Origin: Actinomycetes bacterium
GTDB lineage: Bacteria; Actinomycetota; Acidimicrobiia; Acidimicrobiales; Acidimicrobiaceae
DNA: 16,673 bases
Assembly: GCA_021833085.1 (NCBI GenBank)
Contig: JAKBGL010000010.1
Span: 1-16,673 of the forward strand
Direction of reading: 5' to 3'
Position numbers and translations under genes: made by a program. Positions within the stretch are counted from its first letter, which is position 1, and each line of letters opens with the position of its first letter. Shown piece after piece: positions 6,905-13,883 of the stretch. A model generated the notes under the pieces. The model ran no database searches, had not been told where the DNA came from, and saw nothing but the letters and a program-made list of their open reading frames with translations.

Positions 6905-7681
6905 TTAACCCGGAAGGTTTTGGGCTGGCGAGGCCCCTGTCTGTGTGGGCGGAACGAAAGGCGGATATGACGTTCCTGGCGCTATGGCTTTAGCACCGGT
7001 TGACTCCATGACTCCAATCTTCCCAGAGTTCTCACCTTGTATTATGGCGAGAGCCTCTTCAGTGTTGTAAAGGGCAAGAACTATGTCGGTGTTGGGAGAC
7101 GAGCCGATCGAGGTTGGAGGTGTGTAGACGCCTTTCACCAAGACTTTACTGGCTAATACCATGGTGACTGGCGATCCGGAGGTGTCAAAGGTTCCGGTTA
7201 TATCCACTAACTCTCCAGAGACGACACTCTCTGCACTTACAACATCGGATGGCACTTGTACAACGACCAAGCGGGCGTGTTTTACGTTTGATCCCGAGGG
7301 AGCGACCATGTTTTGCTGTACAAACTCATCTTTTGCTATCGGAACCAGGAGCCTCTTTCCCGTGATTCCTACTTTGGAGTTGTAAGTGCCCTCAAGCGGC
7401 AGCGAGGTCGTTACCGTCTCGATCTCTACCTCACGTGGTGTAACGATAGCGCCAGCTGGAATGTTGGTCGTAGCTACTGCGACTCGTTGTGTCGGTTTGC
7501 TCGTAGGTGAAGTCGCTACGATCCCTAGGAGTGCAACTCCAACGACAAGAAGCAGGGTAGGTAACGCATACTTTGCCGCGAGACTTTGTTCTTTTTCAAC
7601 GCTATTGGAGACGGACCCTTGAGTCCCGCTACTGCGCCCTTTATTAAATCTTTTTACCCGAATTAGGTCCTTTGTAATCAA
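6905..7681 (-). CDS. cpaB: Tad pilus assembly protein CpaB/RcpC (SAF domain)
   Basis: A 258-residue membrane-anchored protein. A basic cytoplasmic N-terminus (1-36) leads into one transmembrane helix (about 38-56) and an extracytoplasmic SAF domain (about 65-128). The SAF domain has the motif V-A-T-T-N-I-P-A-G-A-I-V (69-80) and the later G-K-R-L-L-V-P-I-A-K-D-E (108-119), typical of CpaB/RcpC and of antifreeze-like SAF folds. A RcpC-type beta domain follows (about 136-228), then a Pro-rich tail (236-258). In diderms CpaB works with the secretin; no secretin gene is seen here, as expected for an actinobacterium, where its partner is unclear. The start is TTG 7681, supported by GGAGG 8 bases upstream and a consensus promoter. 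It heads the two-gene unit cpaB-cpaE. Confidence 0.85.
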   Translation of the reverse strand: MITKDLIRVKRFNKGRSSGTQGSVSNSVEKEQSLAAKYALPTLLLVVGVALLGIVATSPTSKPTQRVAVATTNIPAGAIVTPREVEIETVTTSLPLEGTYNSKVGITGKRLLVPIAKDEFVQQNMVAPSGSNVKHARLVVVQVPSDVVSAESVVSGELVDITGTFDTSGSPVTMVLASKVLVKGVYTPPTSIGSSPNTDIVLALYNTEEALAIIQGENSGKIGVMESTGAKAIAPGTSYPPFVPPTQTGASPAQNLPG

Positions 7682-7702
7682 TCCTTGATCCTCCGTAGCA
7701 TC

Positions 7703-7716
7703 CGTGCTATTGCACG
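7703..7716. repeat. Inverted repeat at the cpaB transcript start
   Basis: A perfect inverted repeat CGTGC-TATT-GCACG immediately abuts the -10 box of the cpaB promoter (7717-7722). It covers the expected transcript start. It could be a small operator for a dimeric repressor or a 5-bp hairpin at the very start of the mRNA. Confidence 0.55.
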
Positions 7717-7745
7717 ATCCTAACAGATAAGTGTCTTTCTGTCAA
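7717..7745 (-). promoter_or_regulatory. Near-consensus promoter for cpaB-cpaE
   Basis: On the minus strand, TTGACA (7745-7740) and TAGGAT (7722-7717) are separated by exactly 17 bases. The start of transcription should fall near 7710, giving a leader of about 30 bases that carries the GGAGG ribosome binding site of cpaB. A 10-bp palindrome ACTTCGAAGT at 7765-7774 lies about 20 bases upstream of the -35 box and could be an activator site. Confidence 0.8.
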
Positions 7746-7893
7746 CGAAAAACGAGTGGGAGCTACTTCGAAGTGGCGAAAAGAAAATGGTCTGAATATA
7801 GATTGAATGGTGTGAAAGATAATCAAGTGTCAGGTAGTGTGTAGGGACTAGAGTAATTATGACTTTAATGTGATCTCTTCGAGGTGGTCGTAG

Positions 7894-8130
7894 GTGTCAG
7901 AGTGGATGAGTACGAAAGAGGCTGCCGAAGAGCTCGGTGTTACGGTGAGAACTCTGTATCGACTTATAGATGAAGGACGAATTGGTGCCTATCAGATAGG
8001 ACGAGTTATTCGAATTAAAAGGACAGACGTAGACAGCTACCTTGATTCTGCTCGTATCACTCCAGGACAACTAAAACACCTCTATGAGCAAGGTGAATCA
8101 ATAGATATACAAGAGGACGAACTAATCTAA
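7894..8130 (+). CDS. Excisionase/MerR-like helix-turn-helix DNA-binding protein
   Basis: A 78-residue protein that is almost entirely one winged-helix DNA-binding domain of the excisionase (HTH_17/MerR-like) type. The helix-turn-helix is M-S-T-K-E-A-A-E-E-L-G-V-T-V-R-T-L-Y-R-L (residues 5-24), and the wing is Y-Q-I-G-R-V-I-R-I-K-R-T-D-V (33-46). A short acidic C-terminal tail follows. Such proteins are common single-domain regulators in actinobacteria and need not be linked to phage. The start is GTG 7894, supported by GAGGTGG (7881-7887); an internal ATG at 7906 would remove four residues. It is divergent from cpaB across 212 bases, so regulation of the tad genes is plausible but unproven. 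Its 3' end overlaps the convergent gene by 9 bases. Confidence 0.85.
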   Translation: MSEWMSTKEAAEELGVTVRTLYRLIDEGRIGAYQIGRVIRIKRTDVDSYLDSARITPGQLKHLYEQGESIDIQEDELI

Positions 8131-8700
8131 GGTCATGAGTTTTACGGATCCTATATGTGGTATCGGAATGAAGGTCGGCTCTTTAGTATTGGGATGAGAT
8201 ATCAGTACAAGATCAGCGCCACTTCCCAAGAATCGACCTTGAACTGTAGTGTTTTGGTACCGAGACTCTATCTTTAAGATCGAGTCTCGCCGGACGTTTG
8301 AGTCCAAGAATGCTACCATAGATAGCTTTGGTCGCAGCAGGCCAGGCGATGGTTGCAAACTATTTGACTGGTCTTTTAAGATAGGCGAGATGGCCAAAAG
8401 AGCGACCTTCGGAAGGATCGACTCCAGACCATCTAAAGTTGTGTATTTTATGAAGTCCTTGCCTGATATGGAGATGTGACCAGCGGTGGTGTTGGATCGG
8501 TGATCTGTAACCCTAACCGCTTGCCCTACTCGGCAGAGATCCGAGATTAGTTGATCGAAGGTCAGCGTATCGAGAGCTAGATTTCTCTCTTTTGCAGCAT
8601 TAACTTGTTCAAAGAGGCGGTGATGACTTTCGAGTTCGGTGTTTAGCCTCTCCATCTCCACCTGGGATGTAGTTTCTTTATCGTCACCCTCATTTTTCAC
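8122..8700 (-). CDS. Unrecognised protein with two possible small beta-barrel units
   Basis: I do not recognise a named family with confidence. The 192-residue product has a charged, probably coiled N-terminus (about 10-45), then two stretches with the rhythm of SH3- or Sm-like small beta barrels. The first covers about residues 61-103 (A-V-R-V-T-D-H ... G-H-I-S-I-S-G-K-D-F-I-K-Y). The second covers about 148-190 (T-T-V-Q-G-R-F-L-G-S-G-A-D-L-V-L-I ... F-I-P-I-P-H-I-G-S-V). Both have the form 'variable strand, G-turn, D/F-strand, closing V strand'. There is no signal peptide or membrane helix, so a cytoplasmic protein is expected. The start is GTG 8700, with no ribosome binding site. Its end overlaps the HTH gene end on the opposite strand. 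Related unnamed proteins probably occur in other actinobacteria. Confidence 0.62.
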   Translation of the reverse strand: MKNEGDDKETTSQVEMERLNTELESHHRLFEQVNAAKERNLALDTLTFDQLISDLCRVGQAVRVTDHRSNTTAGHISISGKDFIKYTTLDGLESILPKVALLAISPILKDQSNSLQPSPGLLRPKLSMVAFLDSNVRRDSILKIESRYQNTTVQGRFLGSGADLVLISHPNTKEPTFIPIPHIGSVKLMTLD

Positions 8701-8734
8701 TTTAGTTTGTTCGACATTAATGACATGAACTAAA
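8701..8734. repeat. Inverted repeat next to the start of the unrecognised gene
   Basis: TTTAGTT (8701-8707) and AACTAAA (8728-8734) are perfect inverted arms flanking the palindrome CATTAATG (8715-8722). On the minus strand the interior reads as two direct ATGTC copies. The structure directly adjoins the GTG at 8700, within the divergent gap to phoH, and could be an operator. Confidence 0.4.
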
Positions 8735-8861
8735 TTTCTTTAGTACGATTCTGGGTAGAAGTTCTAGCCTCAATGTCATGTATCGTAGAAGACTAAAGGA
8801 GAAACTGAGAAGAGTTGAAAGTCTACAGTCGCCGAGTCCGAGGTGAAAAGAACGGTGTCAT

Positions 8862-9827
8862 TTGGCCGATAGGGTAAATCTCGTTATACCTAGAAATCAG
8901 ACGATGCTAGGTATCTTGGGGATGAACGATGAGCACTTACGTGCGGTGGAAAGCGCATTCCCAGAGGTGGCAATTACTGCTCGGGGAAATGAGATAGCGA
9001 TAGTAGGGGCGGAAGCTGCATCAGTGGCGAAGCTCTTTGAAGAGTTGATTATGTTGGTAGAAGGCGGAGAACATATAGAGAAGTACAACCTAGCCAGAAC
9101 GATCGACATGATAAAGGCGAACGAGATTCCGTCTGATATCGTGAACTTGGAGCTGATCCGTTCTGCCAAGGGGAAAGCGGTAAAACCCAAGACCGCCGGT
9201 CAGCGGCGTTACGTTGAAGCGATTGCAAAAAATGTAGTGACCTTTGGAATAGGTCCAGCGGGGACCGGAAAGTCGTACCTAGCGGTAGCGCTTGCTGTGC
9301 AAGCGTTGCAACAAAAAGTTGTGAATCGTATCATCCTTACACGACCTGCGGTCGAAGCAGGCGAACGTCTTGGGTTTTTGCCAGGAGATCTTATGGCCAA
9401 GGTTGATCCGTATCTTCGTCCGCTATACGATGCCCTTTACGATATCATTGAGCCAGAGGTCACCCAAAGACTGCTAGAACGTGGGACGATCGAGGTTGCG
9501 CCGTTGGCGTTTATGCGTGGCCGGACGCTTAACTCAAGCTTTATCATCTTGGATGAGGCACAAAATACCACGCCAGAGCAGATGAAGATGTTCTTGACTC
9601 GTATTGGTTTTGGTTCCAAGGTCGTTGTTACTGGCGACACCACTCAAATTGACGTCCCAAATGGGCGTTCAGGTTTAGTAGGCATAGAAGAGACTCTGTC
9701 CAACGTAGATGATCTTGTCTTTGTGCACCTCGGATCAAGAGACGTAGTCCGACACCCGATTGTCTCTCGAATCGTAAACGCGTATGATCGAGCTGAGCAT
9801 AAAGGTGGAGAGGACGACAGGGAGTGA
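8862..9827 (+). CDS. phoH: PhoH-family P-loop ATPase
   Basis: A 321-residue PhoH protein of normal length. An N-terminal KH-like region (about 5-90, with F-P-E-V-A-I-T-A-R-G-N-E-I) precedes the ATPase domain. That domain has Walker A GPAGTGKS (131-138), Walker B F-I-I-L-D-E-A-Q-N (227-235) and the sensor segment T-G-D-T-T-Q-I-D (257-264). PhoH proteins are linked with RNA metabolism and ribosome maturation and usually sit beside ybeY, as here. The start is TTG 8862: a TGA at 8844 closes the frame upstream, and an internal ATG at 8904 would remove the conserved first strand (V-N-L-V-I-P). The ribosome binding site is weak. The stop overlaps the ybeY start in a GTGA. It matches Rv2368c (phoH1) of M. 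tuberculosis in context. Confidence 0.93.
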   Translation: MADRVNLVIPRNQTMLGILGMNDEHLRAVESAFPEVAITARGNEIAIVGAEAASVAKLFEELIMLVEGGEHIEKYNLARTIDMIKANEIPSDIVNLELIRSAKGKAVKPKTAGQRRYVEAIAKNVVTFGIGPAGTGKSYLAVALAVQALQQKVVNRIILTRPAVEAGERLGFLPGDLMAKVDPYLRPLYDALYDIIEPEVTQRLLERGTIEVAPLAFMRGRTLNSSFIILDEAQNTTPEQMKMFLTRIGFGSKVVVTGDTTQIDVPNGRSGLVGIEETLSNVDDLVFVHLGSRDVVRHPIVSRIVNAYDRAEHKGGEDDRE

Positions 9828-10366
9828 AGTTGTTGCCAGAGGTCTTTGTCTCTGACGAACAAGGGATCTATGAGATAGACGTCGTTAAGTGGCAAAAGCT
9901 TGCGCTAGGTGTGTTGGAAGCGGAACGGGTGGTCCCTCACGCAGAGCTCGCCGTTATGTTCGTCGAAGAGTCGGTTATCTCTGAGCTGAATCGAAGGTTT
10001 ATGGGTAAGGTTGGCCCCACGGACGTTTTATCCTTTCCAATAGCTGAAGACGAGGCGGATTCGGGCCGAATGCCAGACAACGGATCGAGTGGGCCCGACT
10101 TTACTTCACCGCTGGTCGATCAACCTCGGGTTCTTCTAGGTGATGTGGTGATCTGTGTTAGTGTCGCTGATCGTAACCGTGTGGAACATATTGGAGATAG
10201 AGGTCATCGCGGTACGCTTGATGATGAGATTGCCCTACTCTTAGTGCACGGCATACTACATCTTCGAGGTTTGGATCACGAAGAAGAAGCGGAGGCGGAG
10301 ATAATGGAGGGCAAGGAAGACAGTTATTTGAAGACGTACTATTTTGATAGAGAGTTGCACGATTAG
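9824..10366 (+). CDS. ybeY: Endoribonuclease YbeY (rRNA maturation factor)
   Basis: A 180-residue YbeY metallo-endoribonuclease, which matures the 16S rRNA 3' end and takes part in ribosome quality control. The zinc signature H-G-I-L-H-L-R-G-L-D-H (142-152) supplies the three metal histidines H142, H146 and H152. The preceding P-T-D-V-L-S-F-P-I (65-73) and L-L-G-D-V-V-I (104-110) motifs are those of the family. Between them is an acidic, Gly/Ser-rich insertion of about 25 residues, longer than in E. coli YbeY. The start GTG overlaps the phoH stop codon, implying coupled translation. The C-terminus ends soon after the metal site with a short acidic helix. Confidence 0.94.
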   Translation: MKLLPEVFVSDEQGIYEIDVVKWQKLALGVLEAERVVPHAELAVMFVEESVISELNRRFMGKVGPTDVLSFPIAEDEADSGRMPDNGSSGPDFTSPLVDQPRVLLGDVVICVSVADRNRVEHIGDRGHRGTLDDEIALLLVHGILHLRGLDHEEEAEAEIMEGKEDSYLKTYYFDRELHD

Positions 10367-10397
10367 TGGTAGCGAAACTGCCACTTGACGCTTAAAT

Positions 10398-11723
10398 ATG
10401 GAACCCCATTTACATCTTTTCACAGTTACTCTGTTTATGCTTATAAGACCACGTGGAGGCTGGTCGCTTTCTGATACCGTGATGATGCTTGTTGCCATAG
10501 CGTTAGTCGGGTTTGCAGCTTTTTTGGCTTACGCAGAGACGGCACTAGTACGGATGTCTAAGATTAGAGCCCTTGCTCTTCAAGAAAAGGGTGTCCACGG
10601 ATCGGAGAGACTCCTTTCTCTGATGGCGGATCCGACGAAGTTCTTAAACCCGATACTTCTTCTTACTCTAATCTGCCAGTTGGTGGCTGCTACAATGGTA
10701 GGTGTCGTAGCAGCGGCTCGGTTTGGCGGTCTTGGAGTCTTGGTCGCCACGGTCTTTGAAGTGGTGGTTATCTTCATTCTTGGTGAAGCTCTTCCAAAAA
10801 ATATCTCAGTACGAAACCCAGATAAGGCTGCGATACGAAGTGCCAAAACCGTGGCTTTCTTGGTGCGGTTCCCTCCCGTTGCGGTAGTGTCCTCAATGGT
10901 AATTGGTTTAGCCAAACTTATCATACCGGGCGAGTTTGATCCATATGGAGCGGTCAGTGAAGAAGAGCTTCTGGCTATGGCGGACGCGGCTCTTGAAGGT
11001 GAGGTAATCGAAGATGAGGAGCGTGAACTCATTCACTCGGTGATTAACTTCGGTGACACGGTAGCTAGAGAGGTTATGGTTCCAAGGCCGGACGTGGTCT
11101 CAGCGGCAGTTTCACAGACCGTCTTGGAGGTTGTAGATCTCATCTTAGAGGCAGGAATATCCAGAGTCCCTGTATATTCAGGATCGCTTGATAACGTAAT
11201 TGGGATCATCTTTGCAAAAGATCTTTTGAGGGCTGAAAGAGACGGAGAGCGGGAGATGACGATGGAAGCGCTAGTGCGTCCGGCTCACTTTGTCCCTGAG
11301 ACCAAACCTGTAGCGGAACTCTTACGAGATATGCAAAGTGGCAAGTACCACATGGCAATAATCATCGATGAATACGGTTCCACAGTCGGCCTGGTTACAC
11401 TTGAAGACCTTTTAGAAGAGTTGGTTGGTGATATTACAGATGAGTATGATAGCGAGGTTCAAGAGGTTCTAGAGATTGTTCCCGGGGAGTGGGAGGTCTC
11501 CGGATCCATGTCTGTGGATGACTTAGGCGAACTGTTAGACGTCGATCTTCCCGAAGGGGATTGGGATACGGTCGGAGGAATGCTTCTCGGTCTACTCGGC
11601 CACCTTCCCATTAGTGGAGAAGAGGTAGAGACCTCTGGCTTTCTATTTCGAGCCGACCAAGTAACCTCGCGTAGGGTTGAAAAGGTCCACGTGGCGCGGG
11701 CTGAAGAGACTTTTGAATCGTGA
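10398..11723 (+). CDS. CNNM/CBS/CorC-type membrane protein (hemolysin C family)
   Basis: A 441-residue membrane protein with the full three-part layout. A DUF21/CNNM membrane domain (about 24-190) has A-Y-A-E-T-A-L-V-R-M-S (44-54) and the E-A-L-P-K-N segment (130-135). A CBS-domain pair follows (about 225-345; V-M-V-P-R-P-D-V at 226-233 and H-M-A-I-I-I-D-E-Y-G-S-T at 318-329), then a CorC_HlyC domain (about 360-435; W-D-T-V-G-G-M-L-L-G at 389-398). Relatives take part in magnesium homeostasis; the older 'hemolysin' name is not a proven function. The start is uncertain: ATG 10398 and ATG 10437 both lack a good ribosome binding site, and the first helix begins near residue 25. Its stop overlaps the era start. 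Rv2366c is the positional equivalent in M. tuberculosis. Confidence 0.9.
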   Translation: MEPHLHLFTVTLFMLIRPRGGWSLSDTVMMLVAIALVGFAAFLAYAETALVRMSKIRALALQEKGVHGSERLLSLMADPTKFLNPILLLTLICQLVAATMVGVVAAARFGGLGVLVATVFEVVVIFILGEALPKNISVRNPDKAAIRSAKTVAFLVRFPPVAVVSSMVIGLAKLIIPGEFDPYGAVSEEELLAMADAALEGEVIEDEERELIHSVINFGDTVAREVMVPRPDVVSAAVSQTVLEVVDLILEAGISRVPVYSGSLDNVIGIIFAKDLLRAERDGEREMTMEALVRPAHFVPETKPVAELLRDMQSGKYHMAIIIDEYGSTVGLVTLEDLLEELVGDITDEYDSEVQEVLEIVPGEWEVSGSMSVDDLGELLDVDLPEGDWDTVGGMLLGLLGHLPISGEEVETSGFLFRADQVTSRRVEKVHVARAEETFES

Positions 11724-12565
11724 TGACGCAATACTCAGGTTTCGTTGCTGTGTTAGGTAGGCCCAACGTTGGAAAGTCATCTCTAGTGAATCATCTATGT
11801 GGGCATAAGGTTTCGATTGTCGCTTCGTCCGCAAATACGACAAGACGTCAGGTCAGAGGCATTAGAACGGATCAAGAGACCCAGATCGTCTTTGTCGACA
11901 CGCCGGGGATTCATAGACCAAAAACTGAGTTGGGCCGGAGGCTCAATATTCAAGCCGAAGGCGCTTTAGAAGACGTAGACATTCACTTGGTCGTTGTCGA
12001 TGCGACAAAGTCAATCGGTCCCGGAGACACCAGAGTTTTGGAGATGACACCTAGGACTGCAGTTGTGGCTTTGAATAAGTGCGACATCGCTTCAAAGGCG
12101 CAGATCGCTCGACAGCTGGCTCAACTTAGTGCCTTTGAAAAAGAGGAGTACTTTCCTGTCTCCTCCAAAACCGGTTACGGCGCCATGGACCTACTCGACG
12201 CGTTGAAAAAAAGATGTGTAGATCCGTTTTTATACTATCCACAAGAGATGTCTACAGATCAAGATGAGCTCTTTATGATCTCTGAGACCGTGCGCGAGCA
12301 GCTGCTTTTGGAGCTTAAAGAGGAGCTTCCTCACTCGATAACCTGTCGAGTAGTCGAGTATGAGCTTCCACGAATTCGGGTTGAGATCTTGGTTGAGCGA
12401 GAGTCTCAGAAACCTATAGTAATTGGCAGGGGTGGAAGTGTGTTAAAAAAGGTTGGAGTTGCAGCTAGACAGAGTCTTGGAGAAGGCATCTACCTAGAGT
12501 TATTCGTAAAGGTTTCGAAGAACTGGCAAAAGGACGATCTGTTCCTAGATGAGATGGGTCTTTGA
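11720..12565 (+). CDS. era: GTPase Era
   Basis: A 281-residue Era GTPase, which binds 16S rRNA and assists 30S subunit assembly. GTPase motifs: G1 GRPNVGKS (13-20), G2 region T-T-R-R-Q-V-R-G-I (40-48), G3 D-T-P-G (60-63), G4 N-K-C-D (119-122) and G5 S-S-K (148-150). The C-terminal KH domain (about 195-275) has I-G-R-G-G-S-V-L-K-K (235-244), where most Era proteins have G-K-G-G or G-R-G-G. The start can be GTG 11720, which overlaps the previous stop codon as GTGA, or the adjacent ATG 11723; they differ by one residue. Grouping with YbeY and PhoH makes a ribosome-maturation operon. Confidence 0.96.
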   Translation: MMTQYSGFVAVLGRPNVGKSSLVNHLCGHKVSIVASSANTTRRQVRGIRTDQETQIVFVDTPGIHRPKTELGRRLNIQAEGALEDVDIHLVVVDATKSIGPGDTRVLEMTPRTAVVALNKCDIASKAQIARQLAQLSAFEKEEYFPVSSKTGYGAMDLLDALKKRCVDPFLYYPQEMSTDQDELFMISETVREQLLLELKEELPHSITCRVVEYELPRIRVEILVERESQKPIVIGRGGSVLKKVGVAARQSLGEGIYLELFVKVSKNWQKDDLFLDEMGL

Positions 12566-12627
12566 GATAAGTTAGATTCGTACTTGTACGTAAGTGGTGT
12601 ATGTGGCTGGCCAAGTGGAGGTTGTCT

Positions 12628-13092
12628 GTGTCGATATTTGAATTGTTTCAAGGGGTCTTTATCGGAAAGGGAAGCGGTAACTACCCGACGATAGAGCCTT
12701 TTGAGTACCTTGAGACTTTAGGTTTTGTCTCAGATGGACGTCCATTTATAAGGATCGAACAAAAAACTAAAAAGACAGATGGAAGCACTCCTCTTCACCA
12801 GGAGGTGGGTTACATTCGTGTTCTTGGAGAGTCACAGTTGGAGCTTGTGTTGGTGCAGCCGACTGGAGTTGCTGAGATGGCTCAAGGCACTTACGTCGAA
12901 GATGATACGAGTGCAACCATGGAGTTCAGGTCAATTCAGGTGATGTCTACTCCTACAGCCAAGCCGGTAACTGAAACTCTACGAACCTATACGCTTACCG
13001 CAGGCGTTCTAGTGTTTGAGTTTCATATGGCTGCAGCTCAACAAGAGAGACAGTTTCACCTGCACTCAGACCTGGTAAGAGAAGAAGCGTGA
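12628..13092 (+). CDS. Nitrobindin-like beta-barrel protein (FABP/DUF1794 family)
   Basis: A 154-residue protein of the nitrobindin family, small 10-stranded barrels that bind ferric heme and nitric oxide. The N-terminal signature is F-I-G-K-G-S-G-N-Y-P-T-I (residues 11-22), then G-R-P-F-I-R-I-E-Q-K-T and E-L-V-L-V-Q-P-T-G-V-A-E, both standard for the family. The heme ligand in Rv2717c is a C-terminal histidine. The segment F-H-L-H-S-D-L (143-149) offers H144 or H146 in that place, so heme binding is possible. The usual G-x-W of the first strand is replaced by G-V-F. The start chosen is GTG 12628, because GGAGG (12617-12621) lies 6 bases upstream; the ATG at 12601 would add nine residues without support. 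It sits between era and uppS, apparently unrelated in function. Confidence 0.82.
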   Translation: MSIFELFQGVFIGKGSGNYPTIEPFEYLETLGFVSDGRPFIRIEQKTKKTDGSTPLHQEVGYIRVLGESQLELVLVQPTGVAEMAQGTYVEDDTSATMEFRSIQVMSTPTAKPVTETLRTYTLTAGVLVFEFHMAAAQQERQFHLHSDLVREEA

Positions 13093-13120
13093 GTTTGACC
13101 AAGGTACTAAAGTCAAAGAG

Positions 13121-13849
13121 ATGACAGATTCGTCAAGCTTACTTTCACGGATTGATTTCTCCCGCATTCCCAGACACGTGGGATGTGTGATGGACGGTAA
13201 TGGAAGGTGGGCGAAAAACCGAGACCTTCCAAGAACTGAGGGCCATGCTGCGGGCGAAGAGGCTCTGTTCGATACCGTTCTTGGCGCATTAGACCTTGGG
13301 ATCGAGTGGCTCACGATGTACGCGTTTTCTACGGAGAACTGGAAACGCCCGCCTGATGAGGTACGTTTCTTGATGGGATTCAATCGTGGTCTACTCAGGA
13401 GAAGGAGAGATGAACTAAATGACCTCGGCGTAAAGGTGAGATTCGCAGGTAGGAGAGATTGGCGGGTTCCGAGGTCGGTAATTAAAGAGATGGACCAGTC
13501 TATCGAACTTACCAAACATAACTCAAAGTTGAACTTGACCATGGCGTTTAACTACGGAGGACGTGCAGAGATCGTAGATGCTGTTAGGGAGTGTGTCAGA
13601 GACGGGATTAATCCGGAAAAGATCGACGAGAAAGCTATTCGTTCGCGCATGTATGTTCCGACGATGCCCGATCCCGACCTCATAGTGCGTACGTCTGGTG
13701 AGTATCGAATATCAAACTTCTTGCTTTGGCAGATGGCCTACTCTGAGCTAGTATTTCAGAAGGTGCTATGGCCCGACTTTAGGCGGGAACACCTTTTTGA
13801 GGCCGTTTTAGAGTATCAAGGGCGAGACCGCCGCTACGGCGCAATTTAG
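13121..13849 (+). CDS. uppS: Isoprenyl (cis-prenyl) diphosphate synthase UppS
   Basis: A 242-residue cis-prenyltransferase that extends an allylic diphosphate with isopentenyl diphosphate to make the polyprenyl carrier for cell wall synthesis. Conserved region I is C-V-M-D-G-N-G-R-W-A (22-31) with catalytic D25. Then come Y-A-F-S-T-E-N-W-K-R-P (67-77), F-N-Y-G-G-R-A-E-I (143-151) and the IPP-binding D-L-I-V-R-T-S-G-E-Y-R-I-S-N-F (186-200). All expected catalytic residues are visible. Chain length (C50 decaprenyl, as in mycobacterial Rv2361c, or C55) cannot be read from the sequence. The ATG at 13121 follows the nitrobindin-like gene by 28 bases; AAAGAG directly precedes it, so the ribosome binding site is poor. 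Confidence 0.96.
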   Translation: MTDSSSLLSRIDFSRIPRHVGCVMDGNGRWAKNRDLPRTEGHAAGEEALFDTVLGALDLGIEWLTMYAFSTENWKRPPDEVRFLMGFNRGLLRRRRDELNDLGVKVRFAGRRDWRVPRSVIKEMDQSIELTKHNSKLNLTMAFNYGGRAEIVDAVRECVRDGINPEKIDEKAIRSRMYVPTMPDPDLIVRTSGEYRISNFLLWQMAYSELVFQKVLWPDFRREHLFEAVLEYQGRDRRYGAI

Positions 13850-13883
13850 TCTTGCGCAAGGTGCAACAAAGGTTGGTGAGGGC

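Noticed and set aside
7894..8130. Phage excisionase, implying an integrated element
   Set aside because: No integrase, attachment repeat or tRNA was seen nearby; single-domain proteins of this fold are common chromosomal regulators in actinobacteria.
10580..11032. 150-codon minus-strand ORF opposite the CNNM/CBS gene
   Set aside because: It is Ser/Arg/Thr-rich as expected of a reverse-frame shadow, and the plus-strand gene is certain.
12579..12590. CGTAC-TT-GTACG inverted repeat after era
   Set aside because: The two-base loop is too small for a hairpin and 12 bases is short enough to occur by chance.
13066..13542. 158-codon minus-strand ORF opposite uppS
   Set aside because: It is a shadow of a highly conserved uppS reading frame.
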